The notes below the pieces were generated by a model, which made no database searches, was not told the origin of the DNA, and was given only the letters and a program-made list of their open reading frames with translations. From the NCBI GenBank assembly GCA_905233765.1, contig CAJOCU010000001.1, positions 124,001 to 188,000 of the forward strand: a stretch of 64,000 nucleotides of DNA, given 5' to 3'. Each line of letters opens with the position of its first letter. Position 1 is the stretch's first letter. Shown one piece after another: positions 31,899 through 40,512 of the stretch. A program made the translations under genes and the position numbers. This DNA is from an uncultured Bacteroidaceae bacterium (GTDB lineage: Bacteria > Bacteroidota > Bacteroidia > Bacteroidales > Bacteroidaceae).

Positions 31899-31926
31899 GC
31901 CCTATTAGCCCCATGAGCCCTATATT
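31891..31926. repeat. Four 9-base units spanning a stop and a start codon
   Basis: CCTTATAAG, CCCTATTAG, CCCCATGAG and CCCTATATT follow each other. They supply the TAA stop of the S9 peptidase (31896-31898) and the ATG of the DHH gene (31913). The intergenic space is therefore made almost entirely of repeat. Confidence 0.6.
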
Positions 31927-32977
31927 ATCAAAAGAACAAATCGCCCTCTGGCATTCCCTCCTCGCCGCCCCTCGCCACATCGTCATCACCTGCCACCGTG
32001 GCCCCGACGGTGATGCCATCGGCTCTACGACGGCGCTGGCCTCGTGGCTTCGTCGCCGTATGTCCAATGCCGACATCCGCGTCATAGCCCCCAATATCTT
32101 CCCCGACTTCCTCAAGTGGATTCCAGGCGCTGAAGAAATCCTCATCTATGAAGGTCATGAGGAGGAGGTACGTCCCATCGTGGAGGCTGCCGACCTCGTC
32201 ATCATGTGCGACCACGGCGAGCTCAAGCGTATGGCAACCCTCGGTGACGTCGTCCGCGACCACCCCACGTCCCGCATCATGATTGACCACCATCTCAATC
32301 CTGAGCCGGGCATCGCCGACCTCGTCATCTCCCACCCCGAGATGTCATCTGCCTGTGAGGTAATGTTGAGGGTGATGCTGGAGACTCATGCGCCTCATGG
32401 CCATGAGGCGCATGAGCTACCCCTTTTAACGGGATCCGAAGCCACCTCCCTCTACACCGGCATGATGACCGACACCGGTGCCTTCACCTATGCCAGCTCG
32501 CGCCCCGAAATCTACGAGCTCATCAGCATCCTGCTCTCCTACGGCATCGACAAGGACAAGATCTACCGCAACATTTTCTTCACCTACAGCCCCAACCGCA
32601 TGAAGCTCATGGGTTATCTGCTCTATGTGAAGCTCGATGTCTGGAAGAAAGCCCACACCGCCGTGATGACCTTCACCAATGCCGAGCGGCGCCGTTTCGG
32701 AGCCCTCAACGGCGACACCGAGGGTTTCGTGAACCTCCCCCTGCAGATCCTCGGCATGAAGCTCTCCATCTTCCTGCGCGAGGACACCGAGCACCCCTGT
32801 ATTCGCGTCTCACTCCGCAGCGTCGATGACTTCCCTTGCAACGAGATGGCCGCCGAGTTCTTCGGCGGCGGTGGCCACAAGAATGCCGCCGGCGGCGAAG
32901 TATGGGGCACGATGGACGAAGCCATCGCCCTCGTCAAGAAAGCGGTACAGAAATACATGACGCTATTGAAAGAATAA
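31913..32977 (+). CDS. DHH-family phosphoesterase (NrnA-like)
   Basis: A 354-aa cytosolic metal-dependent phosphoesterase of the NrnA type, a family that degrades short oligoribonucleotides and 3'-phosphoadenosine 5'-phosphate, or cyclic-dinucleotide products. Motifs in order: TCHRGPDGDAIGST, VIMCDHGE, MIDHHLNPEPG (DHH), TGMMTDTGAFTYASS and the DHHA1 GGGGHKNAAGG near the C-terminus. The length is close to the family norm with a small insertion (HAPHGHEAHE) coded by a 32-base palindrome. It starts 14 bases after the S9 peptidase stop; the two genes are unrelated in function and simply co-directional. Confidence 0.9.
   Translation: MSPILSKEQIALWHSLLAAPRHIVITCHRGPDGDAIGSTTALASWLRRRMSNADIRVIAPNIFPDFLKWIPGAEEILIYEGHEEEVRPIVEAADLVIMCDHGELKRMATLGDVVRDHPTSRIMIDHHLNPEPGIADLVISHPEMSSACEVMLRVMLETHAPHGHEAHELPLLTGSEATSLYTGMMTDTGAFTYASSRPEIYELISILLSYGIDKDKIYRNIFFTYSPNRMKLMGYLLYVKLDVWKKAHTAVMTFTNAERRRFGALNGDTEGFVNLPLQILGMKLSIFLREDTEHPCIRVSLRSVDDFPCNEMAAEFFGGGGHKNAAGGEVWGTMDEAIALVKKAVQKYMTLLKE
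32385..32416. repeat. Perfect 32-base palindrome inside the DHH gene
   Basis: The 16-base arm CTCATGCGCCTCATGG at 32385-32400 is followed without a loop by its exact reverse complement to 32416. It codes for an insertion rich in His and Ala between the DHH motif and the TGMMTDTG motif. It uses CATGAG words like the repeat at 31891-31926. Confidence 0.9.
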
Positions 32978-33031
32978 GGAACCTAAATCTATTTAAGTTC
33001 CATCAAACCGAAAACTAAAAACTCCTCCATA

Positions 33032-35479
33032 ATGAAAAAACTCTTTTTCTTCATCGTTCTGTTTATTGCTGTATCACAGCAACTTCTCGCTTCAACAGAT
33101 GAAGCGGCAAGGGTTCTCGACCAGATCATCAAGGTCAACAACTACTGGCAAGAGCATAACACCCCCTATGTGCGTTCCTTCTGGGATCACGCCGCCTACC
33201 ACACCGGCAACATGGAGGCTTACCGCCTCACGGGCCGTGCCGACTGGTACGCTTACACCGACAAGTGGTGCCGCCACAACGAGTGGAAGGGTGCCAAGAG
33301 CAACGACGTCCGCAACTGGAAGTACAAGACCTACGGCGAGGGCCACGACTTCGTGCTCTTCGGCGACTGGCAGATCTGTTTCCAGACCTATATCGATATG
33401 TACAACCTCGTGCCGGCGCCCTACAAGGTAGCGCGCGCCATCGAGGTGATGAGCCACGAATGCTCCATGGAGGACACCCATTTCTGGTGGTGGGCCGACG
33501 CGCTGTACATGGTGATGCCTGTGATGACGAAGATGTACAAGCTCACCGGCGAGGTCAAGTACCTCGACAAGCTCACGGAGAACTTCCTTTGGAGCGACAG
33601 CCTCATGTACGACAAGGACGAGCAGCTCTACTACCGCGATGCCAAATACATCTACCCGAAAGTGAAAACCGCCTGCAACGAGGGAAAGAGCTTCTGGGCA
33701 CGCGGCGACGGTTGGGTGCTGGCCGGCCTGGCAAAGGTCCTGGCCGATATGCCACAGGACTATAAGAACCGCGCCATCTTCGTGCAGCGCTTCCGCGAGC
33801 TGGCCGAGGGCGTAGCCCGAGTGCAGCGCCCCGGTGGCTACTGGAGCCGTTCCATGCTCTGCGAGGACGATGCCCCGGGTCCCGAGACCTCCGGCACCGC
33901 TTTCTTCACCTATGGTATGCTCTGGGGCGTCAACAACGGCTACCTCGACAAAGCCACCTACGCTCCCGTCATCGAGCGGGCATGGAAATACCTCAGCGAA
34001 ACCGCCTTGCAGCCCGACGGCAGCATCGGCTTCGTGCAGCCCATCGGCGAGAAGCCCGACCCCACCAAGACCGTCGATGCCCACTCCCAGGCTCCCTTCG
34101 GCACCGGTGCCTGGCTCCTCGCCGCTTGCGAGATGGTACGCTACATCAACGCCGACCCACTCATCCCGGCTCCCGCCCCCAATGCCATCACCAACTCCAT
34201 CTACCACCACACCCCCAACACCTCCACAGTGAGTGCGGGCAGCGGCTTCCCCGATGCCTTCACCGGCGGCGCCCGTGCCGCACGCCCCATTGACCGCGGC
34301 CACGAGAGCTTCTGGTACGGGGAGATTAAGAACCCCACCAGGGAGCTCATCTCACAGGTCATCGAGATTGCCAAGATGGAGGACCTGAAGAAAGCCAACT
34401 GCGCCGTCGCCCGCGAGTTTATCGTCCTGGACAGCGACAACAACGAAGTCCCATACCAGATTACCCACGACGGCCGCGTCCTCGTCTTCTGCACCGTACG
34501 CCCCGAGAGCAGCATCGCCCTCTCCATGATTAAGGGCCAGCCGCAGGACTACGAGCTCACCTGCAACGGCCGCATCTACCCCAACCGCTGGGACGACCTC
34601 GTGTGGGAGAACGACCGCTGCGCCTGGCGCCTCTACGGCCCCAAGGCCCATGAACACATGAAGAACAGCGCCTATGGTTTCGACACCTTCGTTAAGAACA
34701 CCCCCCACCCCATTCAAGACCAGCTGTATCACAATGAACTCACTTCCTATGGTGTCAACGAACAGATGAAGAAAGCAGGACGCGGCGGCGAGTGGAACGA
34801 CGTGCACCGTGGCTACACCTACCACCGCAATCACGGCGCCGGCATGGATGCCTACACCGTAGGTGCTACACTCGGCGCTGGAGCACCGGCACTATTAACA
34901 AGGGAGAATGGACAATGGACAATGAATAAACCGATGTACTACGAGAAAGCTGAGATCCTAGACAATGGTCCTCTCCGCTTCACCGTCCGCCTGCAGATGG
35001 CTAATCAAGGGCCCTCCCTCCTCATCTCTCAGGACTGCGGCAGCCACTTCGCGCGCGTAGAAGCCACCTACGACGGCATCACCAAGCCCACGCCCGTCTG
35101 CGCTGGCATCGTGATTCATGAGAGCAACCCCAAGGGCTATGTCTTCAACCAGAAGGAAGGCTTCATCACTTATGCCGAGGCCCTCGACCATCCCGATGTC
35201 ATGAACGGAGAACACTACCTCGGCATCTTTATGCCTCCAATGAAAAATGAAAAATTAAAAGTGAAAAATGAAGCGAAGTTCATTCCTTTGAGTGAAAAGC
35301 GTGCCGGCGGCATCGGCCACGCCATCCTCCAGACCACCTACACCCCCGGCCAGCCCTTCGTCTATTACACCGGTTCCGCTTGGAGTCAGTACGATGTCTC
35401 CACCCACGCCATCTGGCAGGAGACCCTGCGCCACGAGATGCGCATCCTACAGAGCGGCTTGCAAATAGTGAAGCAATAA
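33032..35479 (+). CDS. Exported GH105/GH88-type hydrolase fused to DUF4861
   Basis: An 815-aa exported enzyme. After the signal peptide (MKKLFFFIVLFIAVSQQLLA), residues about 25-385 form an alpha/alpha barrel of the unsaturated rhamnogalacturonyl hydrolase type (WWWADALYMVMPVMTKMYKLTG; SFWARGDGWVLAGLAKVL; FFTYGMLWGVNNGYL). The C-terminal half (about 410-815) matches DUF4861, a beta-sandwich often fused to such enzymes. Likely removes unsaturated uronic acid residues from pectin fragments. Two heptamer tracts are embedded in the DUF4861 part. It has its own terminator. An imperfect inverted repeat lies in the 54-base gap before it. Confidence 0.85.
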   Translation: MKKLFFFIVLFIAVSQQLLASTDEAARVLDQIIKVNNYWQEHNTPYVRSFWDHAAYHTGNMEAYRLTGRADWYAYTDKWCRHNEWKGAKSNDVRNWKYKTYGEGHDFVLFGDWQICFQTYIDMYNLVPAPYKVARAIEVMSHECSMEDTHFWWWADALYMVMPVMTKMYKLTGEVKYLDKLTENFLWSDSLMYDKDEQLYYRDAKYIYPKVKTACNEGKSFWARGDGWVLAGLAKVLADMPQDYKNRAIFVQRFRELAEGVARVQRPGGYWSRSMLCEDDAPGPETSGTAFFTYGMLWGVNNGYLDKATYAPVIERAWKYLSETALQPDGSIGFVQPIGEKPDPTKTVDAHSQAPFGTGAWLLAACEMVRYINADPLIPAPAPNAITNSIYHHTPNTSTVSAGSGFPDAFTGGARAARPIDRGHESFWYGEIKNPTRELISQVIEIAKMEDLKKANCAVAREFIVLDSDNNEVPYQITHDGRVLVFCTVRPESSIALSMIKGQPQDYELTCNGRIYPNRWDDLVWENDRCAWRLYGPKAHEHMKNSAYGFDTFVKNTPHPIQDQLYHNELTSYGVNEQMKKAGRGGEWNDVHRGYTYHRNHGAGMDAYTVGATLGAGAPALLTRENGQWTMNKPMYYEKAEILDNGPLRFTVRLQMANQGPSLLISQDCGSHFARVEATYDGITKPTPVCAGIVIHESNPKGYVFNQKEGFITYAEALDHPDVMNGEHYLGIFMPPMKNEKLKVKNEAKFIPLSEKRAGGIGHAILQTTYTPGQPFVYYTGSAWSQYDVSTHAIWQETLRHEMRILQSGLQIVKQ
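34904..34924. repeat. Three heptamers (GANAATG) in the GH105-DUF4861 gene
   Basis: GAGAATG, GACAATG, GACAATG in series, followed by a related AATAAAC, coding for ENGQWTMN. It is an in-frame tract in the DUF4861 domain. Confidence 0.75.
35239..35273. repeat. Five heptamers (AATGAAA type) in the GH105-DUF4861 gene
   Basis: AATGAAA, AATGAAA, AATTAAA, AGTGAAA, AATGAAG follow in register and code for a Lys-rich loop (MKNEKLKVKNEAK). The flanks are G/C-rich, so the tract stands out. Confidence 0.85.
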
Positions 35480-35485
35480 AGGTAG

Positions 35486-35514
35486 GTGCTTGGCAATCAA
35501 TGTCAAGCACTTTT
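35486..35514 (+). terminator. Terminator after the GH105-DUF4861 gene
   Basis: A 10-bp stem with one wobble (GTGCTTGGCA at 35486-35495, TGTCAAGCAC at 35501-35510), loop of 5 and TTTT, 6 bases after the stop codon. Confidence 0.85.
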
Positions 35515-35620
35515 CCTTTCTTACAGCACGACGCCCATTTCTACGCTCTATACCAAGCAGCGCAGGGAAGGGTTGACTGTGATGGAAATTAAGCATTTCT
35601 TTAACTTTTTTAGCATTTTT

Positions 35621-35652
35621 CTTGGAACATAAACAAGTTTTCACTATCTTTG
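35621..35652 (+). promoter_or_regulatory. Bacteroidota-type promoter of the GldB-like operon
   Basis: CTTG at 35621-35624, 20-base spacer and a perfect TATCTTTG at 35645-35652. It sets transcription to start around 35659, which rules out start codons upstream of that point. The 35515-35620 stretch otherwise shows only A/T-rich sequence without a feature. Confidence 0.82.
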
Positions 35653-35679
35653 CCCCAAATTTTAACAAAGATAAAGATT

Positions 35680-36306
35680 GTGAAGCGTCATCAGGCCCTT
35701 TTTCTCCTACTCGCGTTGCTCTGCGTGGTCGGCATCGGTAGCTGGCTGCTGAGTCCGTGGGATGTGCTGGAGAAAGGGGGATCTGGCAGGGGACGCGAAA
35801 TGATTATAGACCGCTACGACCGTGTGCTGGACGAGTACGTATCGCTCAACAGCTACACCGCCCTGGGACGCATGAACACGCAGTACCCCATGGAGACGAA
35901 ACTGCTCATAGAGGATGTACTGAAGCTGGGCAAGGTGAACGAACCCGACGTGGAACAACGACTGCGACGCTACTATCTGGACTCCACCGTGCAAGTACTG
36001 CTCGATGAGGTGCACCGCCAATATGGCGATATGAGCGACATTGAAGCGGACTTCAACCGCGCCTTCGAGGAGCTGAAGGAGCAGTATCCAGAGTTCAAAA
36101 CACCGCACGTATATACGCAGGTGTCGTGCCTCAACCAGAGCATTGTCGTTGGCGACACGCTCATCGGCATCAGCCTGGACAAATACCTCGGTGAAGACTT
36201 CCCACTCTACGCCGATTTCTATACGTCCGAGCAACGCGCACAGATGAACCGCGATGCCATTGTCCGCGATGCCATCAATGCGTACTTGCAATACTGCCGT
36301 CCATGA
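35680..36306 (+). CDS. GldB-like membrane-anchored protein
   Basis: A 208-aa protein with one N-terminal hydrophobic segment (LFLLLALLCVVGIGSWLL), probably a signal anchor or signal peptide. The C-terminal VSCLNQSIVVGDTLIGISLDKYLGEDFPLY resembles the conserved part of GldB-related gliding-motility proteins, though no HExxH metal site is seen. Most bacteria of this kind do not glide, so the role is probably in the envelope but unknown. I chose the GTG at 35680 because the promoter's -7 element covers the upstream TTG (35650) and no ATG is available. Its TGA overlaps the next gene's ATG (ATGA). Confidence 0.6.
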   Translation: MKRHQALFLLLALLCVVGIGSWLLSPWDVLEKGGSGRGREMIIDRYDRVLDEYVSLNSYTALGRMNTQYPMETKLLIEDVLKLGKVNEPDVEQRLRRYYLDSTVQVLLDEVHRQYGDMSDIEADFNRAFEELKEQYPEFKTPHVYTQVSCLNQSIVVGDTLIGISLDKYLGEDFPLYADFYTSEQRAQMNRDAIVRDAINAYLQYCRP

Positions 36307-37010
36307 CCGCTGCCCTTTATCTTATTCCCGTGGAACTCGGCGACACGCCTCAGGAGCGTGTGCTGCCGGCTTACAACCATGACATCATCCTCGGCATCAA
36401 GCACTTCATCGTTGAAGAGGTGCGCTCTGCACGCCGTTTTCTGAAGCGCGTGGACCGCGATATCAACATCAATGAGCTCACGTTCTACCCGATGGGCAAA
36501 CATGCCGACGCGGCATTGTTTGCACAATACCTGAAGCCTTTAGAGGCGGGAGAGAGTGTGGGGGTAATCTCGGAAGCAGGCTGTCCGGCCGTGGCAGACC
36601 CGGGCGCCGATGTGGTGGCTATCGCCCAGCGAAAGGGGCTGCAGGTGGTGCCGCTAGTGGGGCCATCGTCGATGCTGATGGCGGTGATGGCCTCGGGCCT
36701 CAACGGCCAGAGCTTCGCCTTCAACGGCTACCTGCCCATCGCCCCCGCGGACCGCATGAAACTGCTGAAACAGCTGGAGACGCGCGCCGTGCAGGAGCGC
36801 CAGACGCAGCTCTTCATTGAGACGCCCTACCGCAACGCGAAACTCTTCGACACGCTCTGTGAAACGCTACGCCCACAGACGCGCCTATGCATCGCTGCAG
36901 GCATCACGACGGACGCGGAATGGATCTGCACCCGAACGGTGGCGGACTGGAAGCGCCATCCACTCCCCGACCTCTCCAAGACCCCCGCCATCTTCCTATT
37001 CGGGAGTTAA
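36303..37010 (+). CDS. RsmI-like tetrapyrrole-methylase-fold SAM methyltransferase
   Basis: A 235-aa protein of the tetrapyrrole methylase fold. Motifs: LYLIPVELGDTP, GVISEAGCPAVADPGADVVAIAQ (SAM-binding Gly-rich region), VPLVGPSSMLMAVMASGLNGQSFAFNGYLP and QLFIETPYRN. These parallel RsmI, the 16S rRNA 2'-O-methyltransferase for C1402, but the N-terminus differs (VELGDTPQERVLP rather than the usual TPIGN), as in the short RsmI-like paralogue of Bacteroidota. It overlaps the upstream gene by 4 bases, so the two are translationally coupled. The RNA target is uncertain. Confidence 0.82.
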   Translation: MTAALYLIPVELGDTPQERVLPAYNHDIILGIKHFIVEEVRSARRFLKRVDRDININELTFYPMGKHADAALFAQYLKPLEAGESVGVISEAGCPAVADPGADVVAIAQRKGLQVVPLVGPSSMLMAVMASGLNGQSFAFNGYLPIAPADRMKLLKQLETRAVQERQTQLFIETPYRNAKLFDTLCETLRPQTRLCIAAGITTDAEWICTRTVADWKRHPLPDLSKTPAIFLFGS

Positions 37011-37061
37011 GCCCAAATGGAATGATGAACGAACCATTGAACTACTTTAACCCTTTAACCC

Positions 37062-37883
37062 TTGAAACTCTCCATCATCACTTCCCTCACTGCACCGGGC
37101 GTGGAAATGTTCACAACACTCACCGAGGCACAGCTGCGCAACCGGCTGGAGCCCGAGAAGGGGGTGTTCATTGCAGAGAGTCCGAAGGTGATTCGCGTGG
37201 CGCTGAACGCGGGCTACGAGCCGCTGGCACTGCTCTGTGAGCGCCGCCACATCGAAGGGGACGCCGCGGACATCATCGCGCGCGCAGGCGATATTCCTAT
37301 TTATACGGGAGAGCGAGAGCTGCTGGCGGCGCTGACGGGCTACACACTGACACGCGGTGTGCTCTGTGCCATGCGCCGTCCACAGGCAAAAGGGGTGGAC
37401 GAGGTGTGCCGCGATGCGCGGCGCGTCGTGGTAATCGACGGGGTGGTGGACACTACGAACATCGGCGCCATCTTCCGATCGGCAGCGGCCCTAGGCTTCG
37501 ATGCCGTCGTGCTGACGACCAACTCCTGCGACCCGCTGAACCGCAGGGCCGTGAGGGTGTCGATGGGCAGTGTGTTTCTGGTGCCGTGGGCATGGATGGA
37601 GACACCCGCCACAGAGGCAACGGGCATCACGGACTGTATGCACGTTCTGGGATTCAAGACCGCAGCAATGGCACTGACGGACAACTCGGTGAGCCTGGAT
37701 GACCCACGCCTCGCCGCCGAACCACGGCTGGCGTTGATTATGGGTACCGAGGGCGACGGACTCCCCCACTCCACCATCGCAGCAGCGGACTATGTCGTGC
37801 GCATTCCGATGGCGCACGGCGTAGATAGCCTCAACGTGGCAGCCGCCTCTGCGGTCGCCTTCTGGGAGTTGCGGAAGCGATGA
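37062..37883 (+). CDS. TrmH/SpoU-family RNA 2'-O-methyltransferase
   Basis: A 273-aa SPOUT methyltransferase for rRNA or tRNA ribose methylation. It has an N-terminal RNA-binding region (LRNRLEPEKGVFIAESPKVIRVALNAGYEP) and the SpoU knot with motifs VVVIDGVVDTTNIGAIFRSAAALGFDAVVL (Asn-Ile-Gly-x-x-x-Arg), VSMGSVFLVPW, LALIMGTEGDGLP and VRIPMAHGVDSLNVAAASAVAFWE. The TTG at 37062 is the likely start, because the next ATG (37107) would remove conserved N-terminal sequence; so this is a probable non-ATG start. Its stop is one base from the convergent SGNH gene's stop. Confidence 0.88.
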   Translation: MKLSIITSLTAPGVEMFTTLTEAQLRNRLEPEKGVFIAESPKVIRVALNAGYEPLALLCERRHIEGDAADIIARAGDIPIYTGERELLAALTGYTLTRGVLCAMRRPQAKGVDEVCRDARRVVVIDGVVDTTNIGAIFRSAAALGFDAVVLTTNSCDPLNRRAVRVSMGSVFLVPWAWMETPATEATGITDCMHVLGFKTAAMALTDNSVSLDDPRLAAEPRLALIMGTEGDGLPHSTIAAADYVVRIPMAHGVDSLNVAAASAVAFWELRKR

Positions 37884-37884
37884 T

Positions 37885-38772
37885 TCAGGGTCCGAGGATG
37901 GCTTTGAGCCGCGAGCCTACGCGCTGGGAAAAGATGGTGGCGCCGGGGCCGCTGAGGTGGGAATCGTCGAAGAAAAGTCCATCGCGGGAATAATACACGG
38001 GCTCGTGGAGCTCATTGATGAGAGGGATGGAATAGTGCTGACACACATCGGCGAGCCACGCCTCCTGCTCCACATCGTGGTGGCGACGAGGCGAGAGCAC
38101 AAAGACAAGGCGGATGTCATGCTGGCGGCACAGGGCGACGATGTTCTCCAAGTGGCACACCTTGACGGTGTCTATCTTCAGATTCCTCACGACGACGGTA
38201 TCAAAGCGCGCCACGGCCCCTGCCTTGACGGCATAGCCGTTGGTGGTGTTGGGCGCGTTCAGCAGGTGTCGGAACAGAAGGTCGAAGGTGCCATTGTAGC
38301 GGTAGAGGGCGCTGCAGAGCTTCAGGCGCTGCTGCCAGTCGGTCTCACGGTCATAATAGGAGGTGACGGGCTGGCTGATACCATAGAAAGGCTTCACACG
38401 CGGCAGCCGACCCTCGCCGGGGTCCAGCTGGCCATAGATATCCACAACGACGCACTGTGGTCGGCAGCGCTCGAGATAGGCCTGCAGGACGAGGTCGCAG
38501 TAAATCATATTCATCCCGCCAACGCCGCTGTTCTGCACCGTCAGTTGGAGGCTATCGCCGAGGATTTGCGGATTGTAGTGGTATTTGGCACAGGAGGCTC
38601 CGAGCACGAGCACATCGCCCGTTTTACGGAGCAGCGACTGCTGGATAGAGCCTATCTGGGACTGTTTGTCGGACAGATGGGTACAGACATAGCGCGAGGC
38701 GGAGCCCACGGCCACGTCGATGGCCACGACCAGAGCGAGGATGGCGACTGCCTTCAGGAATAGTTGTTTCAT
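37885..38772 (-). CDS. SGNH/GDSL-fold protein partnered with MBOAT acyltransferase
   Basis: A 295-aa protein with an N-terminal membrane anchor (MKQLFLKAVAILALVVAIDVAVG) and an extracytoplasmic SGNH-hydrolase-like domain. The nucleophile block is VLVLGASCAKYHYN (Ser in GAS); the Gly block is NSGVGGMNM; the C-terminal DxxH is FFDDSHLSGPGA. Such proteins (DltD, AlgX/AlgJ types) act with MBOAT proteins in transferring acyl groups to surface polymers. The ATG at 38772 overlaps the MBOAT stop by one base (TGATG), implying coupled translation. Last gene of the minus-strand run. Confidence 0.82.
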   Translation of the reverse strand: MKQLFLKAVAILALVVAIDVAVGSASRYVCTHLSDKQSQIGSIQQSLLRKTGDVLVLGASCAKYHYNPQILGDSLQLTVQNSGVGGMNMIYCDLVLQAYLERCRPQCVVVDIYGQLDPGEGRLPRVKPFYGISQPVTSYYDRETDWQQRLKLCSALYRYNGTFDLLFRHLLNAPNTTNGYAVKAGAVARFDTVVVRNLKIDTVKVCHLENIVALCRQHDIRLVFVLSPRRHHDVEQEAWLADVCQHYSIPLINELHEPVYYSRDGLFFDDSHLSGPGATIFSQRVGSRLKAILGP

Positions 38773-40220
38773 CAGAACTGGAAATAGATGAATGATTGGC
38801 CTTCGAGTTGTCCGGCGTAGAGGATATAGGAGATCATCAGGGCGATGGAGACGAGGCGGACCCATGTGCGGTGGGCGTGCAGGAAATGGATATCGCGCCG
38901 GTACTCGGCAGCCCACTCGCGAAGGAATACCAGGGCGATGGCGGGGAAGGCATAGAGGATGATGCTTGAGAATTCCTCGGTGTAGAGGGTGCTAAAGCCT
39001 TGTGGCAGGCGCGCCAGCGTGCCAAGGAAATCGCTCATGGAAGTCGCGCGGAAGAGCACAGAGCCAAAGGCGAAGAAGGAGAACGTGAGCAGACGGCGGC
39101 TCCAGGCATAGAGTTGGTTGTCCTTCAGGCGGTGGTTCTTCTCGAATTTCTTGCGGCGCTTGTCGAGCGAAGTGGTGGCAACGAGCAGTAGGCCGTGATA
39201 GACACCAAACCAGAAATAGGTCCAGTTGGCGCCATGCCACACGCCAATCACAATGAGGTTGACGAGAGTGGCAACATAAACACCCCACTGGCCCCAGTTG
39301 CGCAGACTCACGTTGAGCGTCAGGAATACATAGTCGGTGATCCACGTGGTCAACGACATATGCCAGCGACGCCAGTAGTCGGCCACATTCTTTGCCATAA
39401 ACGGGCGGTTGAAGTTCTCCGCCACGCGCAGGCCCATCATCCGAGCTACGCCGATGGCCATCTCCGAGAAACCGCAGAAGTCGGTGTAGAGCTGTATGAG
39501 GTAGAGGACGGCAGCCACGAGGATGCTGGTGGCGTTGTGGTGGGCGTAGTTGCCGAAGACGGCATCGGTCCACGGGGCGATGACATCGGCGATGCACATT
39601 TTCAGGAACATTCCCCATAGCACGCGCTTCAGGCCTTCCACGAAGTTGTTCTCACCGAAGCGGCGACGCTCGGCAAGCTGTGGAAGGAAGGTGCCGGCGC
39701 GGTCAATGGGCCCGGAGAGAATCGTGGGGAAGAAGGCCACGAAAGTGCCGAATTCAACGATATCGCGCGTGGGACGGATGCTCTCGCGGTGCACTTCGAT
39801 GACATAGCCCATGAGCTTGAAAGTGAAGAAGCTGATGCCGATAGGCATGACGATGTTCAACGAGCGCAAGCTATGCGGCAGGCTCAGAGCGGTGAAGAGC
39901 GCCGCCATCTCGGTCACGAAGAAACCGAAGTACTTGAAGTAGAACAGGATGCCGAGGCCCAATACGACACCCAGCGTGGTCAAGTGTGAGGCACGGCGCG
40001 GGCGCAAGTGGTTGTTGTGCTCTATGGCTAGCCCCAAGGCATAGAACACCGCCGTCACCGCCACGAGCAGCGGTAAGATACGCCAGTCGGCCCAACCGTA
40101 GAAGACGTAAGAAGCGAGCAGGAGCCACAGGTTTTGCCCCCCCTTCCCGCGGAAGCAGAGGAAGTAGGGCACGAGCACTATGACGAAAAAGAGCCAGAAG
40201 TTGATGCTATTGACGACCAT
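38772..40220 (-). CDS. MBOAT-family membrane O-acyltransferase (AlgI/DltB-like)
   Basis: A 482-aa polytopic membrane protein with about 10-12 hydrophobic segments. Diagnostic motifs: NLWLLLASYVFYGWADWRILPLL, MPIGISFFTFKLMGYVIEVHR, FGTFVAFFPTILSGPIDRAGTFLPQL, YWRRWHMSLTTWITDYVFLTL and the catalytic-His motif NLIVIGVWHGANWTYFWFG. It moves an acyl group from a cytosolic carrier across the membrane onto an extracellular acceptor. The adjacent ACP gene (6 bases upstream on the minus strand) and SGNH gene point to an ACP-thioester donor as in the Dlt system. Confidence 0.92.
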   Translation of the reverse strand: MVVNSINFWLFFVIVLVPYFLCFRGKGGQNLWLLLASYVFYGWADWRILPLLVAVTAVFYALGLAIEHNNHLRPRRASHLTTLGVVLGLGILFYFKYFGFFVTEMAALFTALSLPHSLRSLNIVMPIGISFFTFKLMGYVIEVHRESIRPTRDIVEFGTFVAFFPTILSGPIDRAGTFLPQLAERRRFGENNFVEGLKRVLWGMFLKMCIADVIAPWTDAVFGNYAHHNATSILVAAVLYLIQLYTDFCGFSEMAIGVARMMGLRVAENFNRPFMAKNVADYWRRWHMSLTTWITDYVFLTLNVSLRNWGQWGVYVATLVNLIVIGVWHGANWTYFWFGVYHGLLLVATTSLDKRRKKFEKNHRLKDNQLYAWSRRLLTFSFFAFGSVLFRATSMSDFLGTLARLPQGFSTLYTEEFSSIILYAFPAIALVFLREWAAEYRRDIHFLHAHRTWVRLVSIALMISYILYAGQLEGQSFIYFQF

Positions 40221-40226
40221 CGCGAC

Positions 40227-40469
40227 TTACGGCTGTTTCTGAAGGATGGAGTTCACCATCTCGCCTACATTGCTCCACTTCATGATTTCCAGCGATGTAA
40301 ACTTCACGCCAAATGCCTTCTCAACAGCCACAACAAGGGGGATATGGGACAGCGAATCCCACTCCTCAATGTCGTTGGCGGTGGTGGCGTCGGTCAGGCT
40401 GACATCGTCGAGGTCGAGCACATCGGCAAAGATCTCATTCAAGCGTTCGAATATTTCAGTACGTTCCAT
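40227..40469 (-). CDS. Acyl carrier protein
   Basis: An 80-aa acidic protein starting at the ATG at 40469 (MERTEIFERLNEIF). The phosphopantetheine attachment site is Ser39 in EEWDSLSHI. It is distinct from the fatty-acid-synthesis ACP, and its position between FkbH-like and MBOAT genes indicates a specialised carrier that receives a unit from the FkbH-like protein and gives it to the MBOAT acyltransferase. The frame stays open to 40496, but upstream sequence is repeat-derived. Confidence 0.92.
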   Translation of the reverse strand: MERTEIFERLNEIFADVLDLDDVSLTDATTANDIEEWDSLSHIPLVVAVEKAFGVKFTSLEIMKWSNVGEMVNSILQKQP

Positions 40470-40484
40470 ATAATATGTCTTTTT

Positions 40485-40512
40485 AACTCTAAACACTAAA
40501 CTCTCAACTCTC
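40485..40512. repeat. Four heptamers between FkbH-like and ACP genes
   Basis: AACTCTA, AACACTA, AACTCTC, AACTCTC in register. They cover the end of the FkbH-like gene and its stop codon, plus part of the 26-base gap to the ACP gene. Confidence 0.7.

Noticed and set aside
32978..33001. Terminator after the DHH gene
   Set aside because: An 11-base inverted repeat with one mismatch (GGAACCTAAAT and ATTTAAGTTCC) is present but is A/T-rich and lacks a T run, so I do not call it a terminator.
33092..34303. A 403-codon open frame antisense to the GH105 gene
   Set aside because: It mirrors the G/C-rich codon pattern of the sense gene, has no recognisable domain and no promoter or ribosome-binding context. 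Other long antisense frames (for example in the GH43, SusD and S9 genes) were rejected for the same reason.
37957..38763. A plus-strand 268-codon frame antisense to the SGNH protein
   Set aside because: The minus-strand frame has clear SGNH motifs and a coupled start with the MBOAT gene; the plus-strand reading shows no domain.
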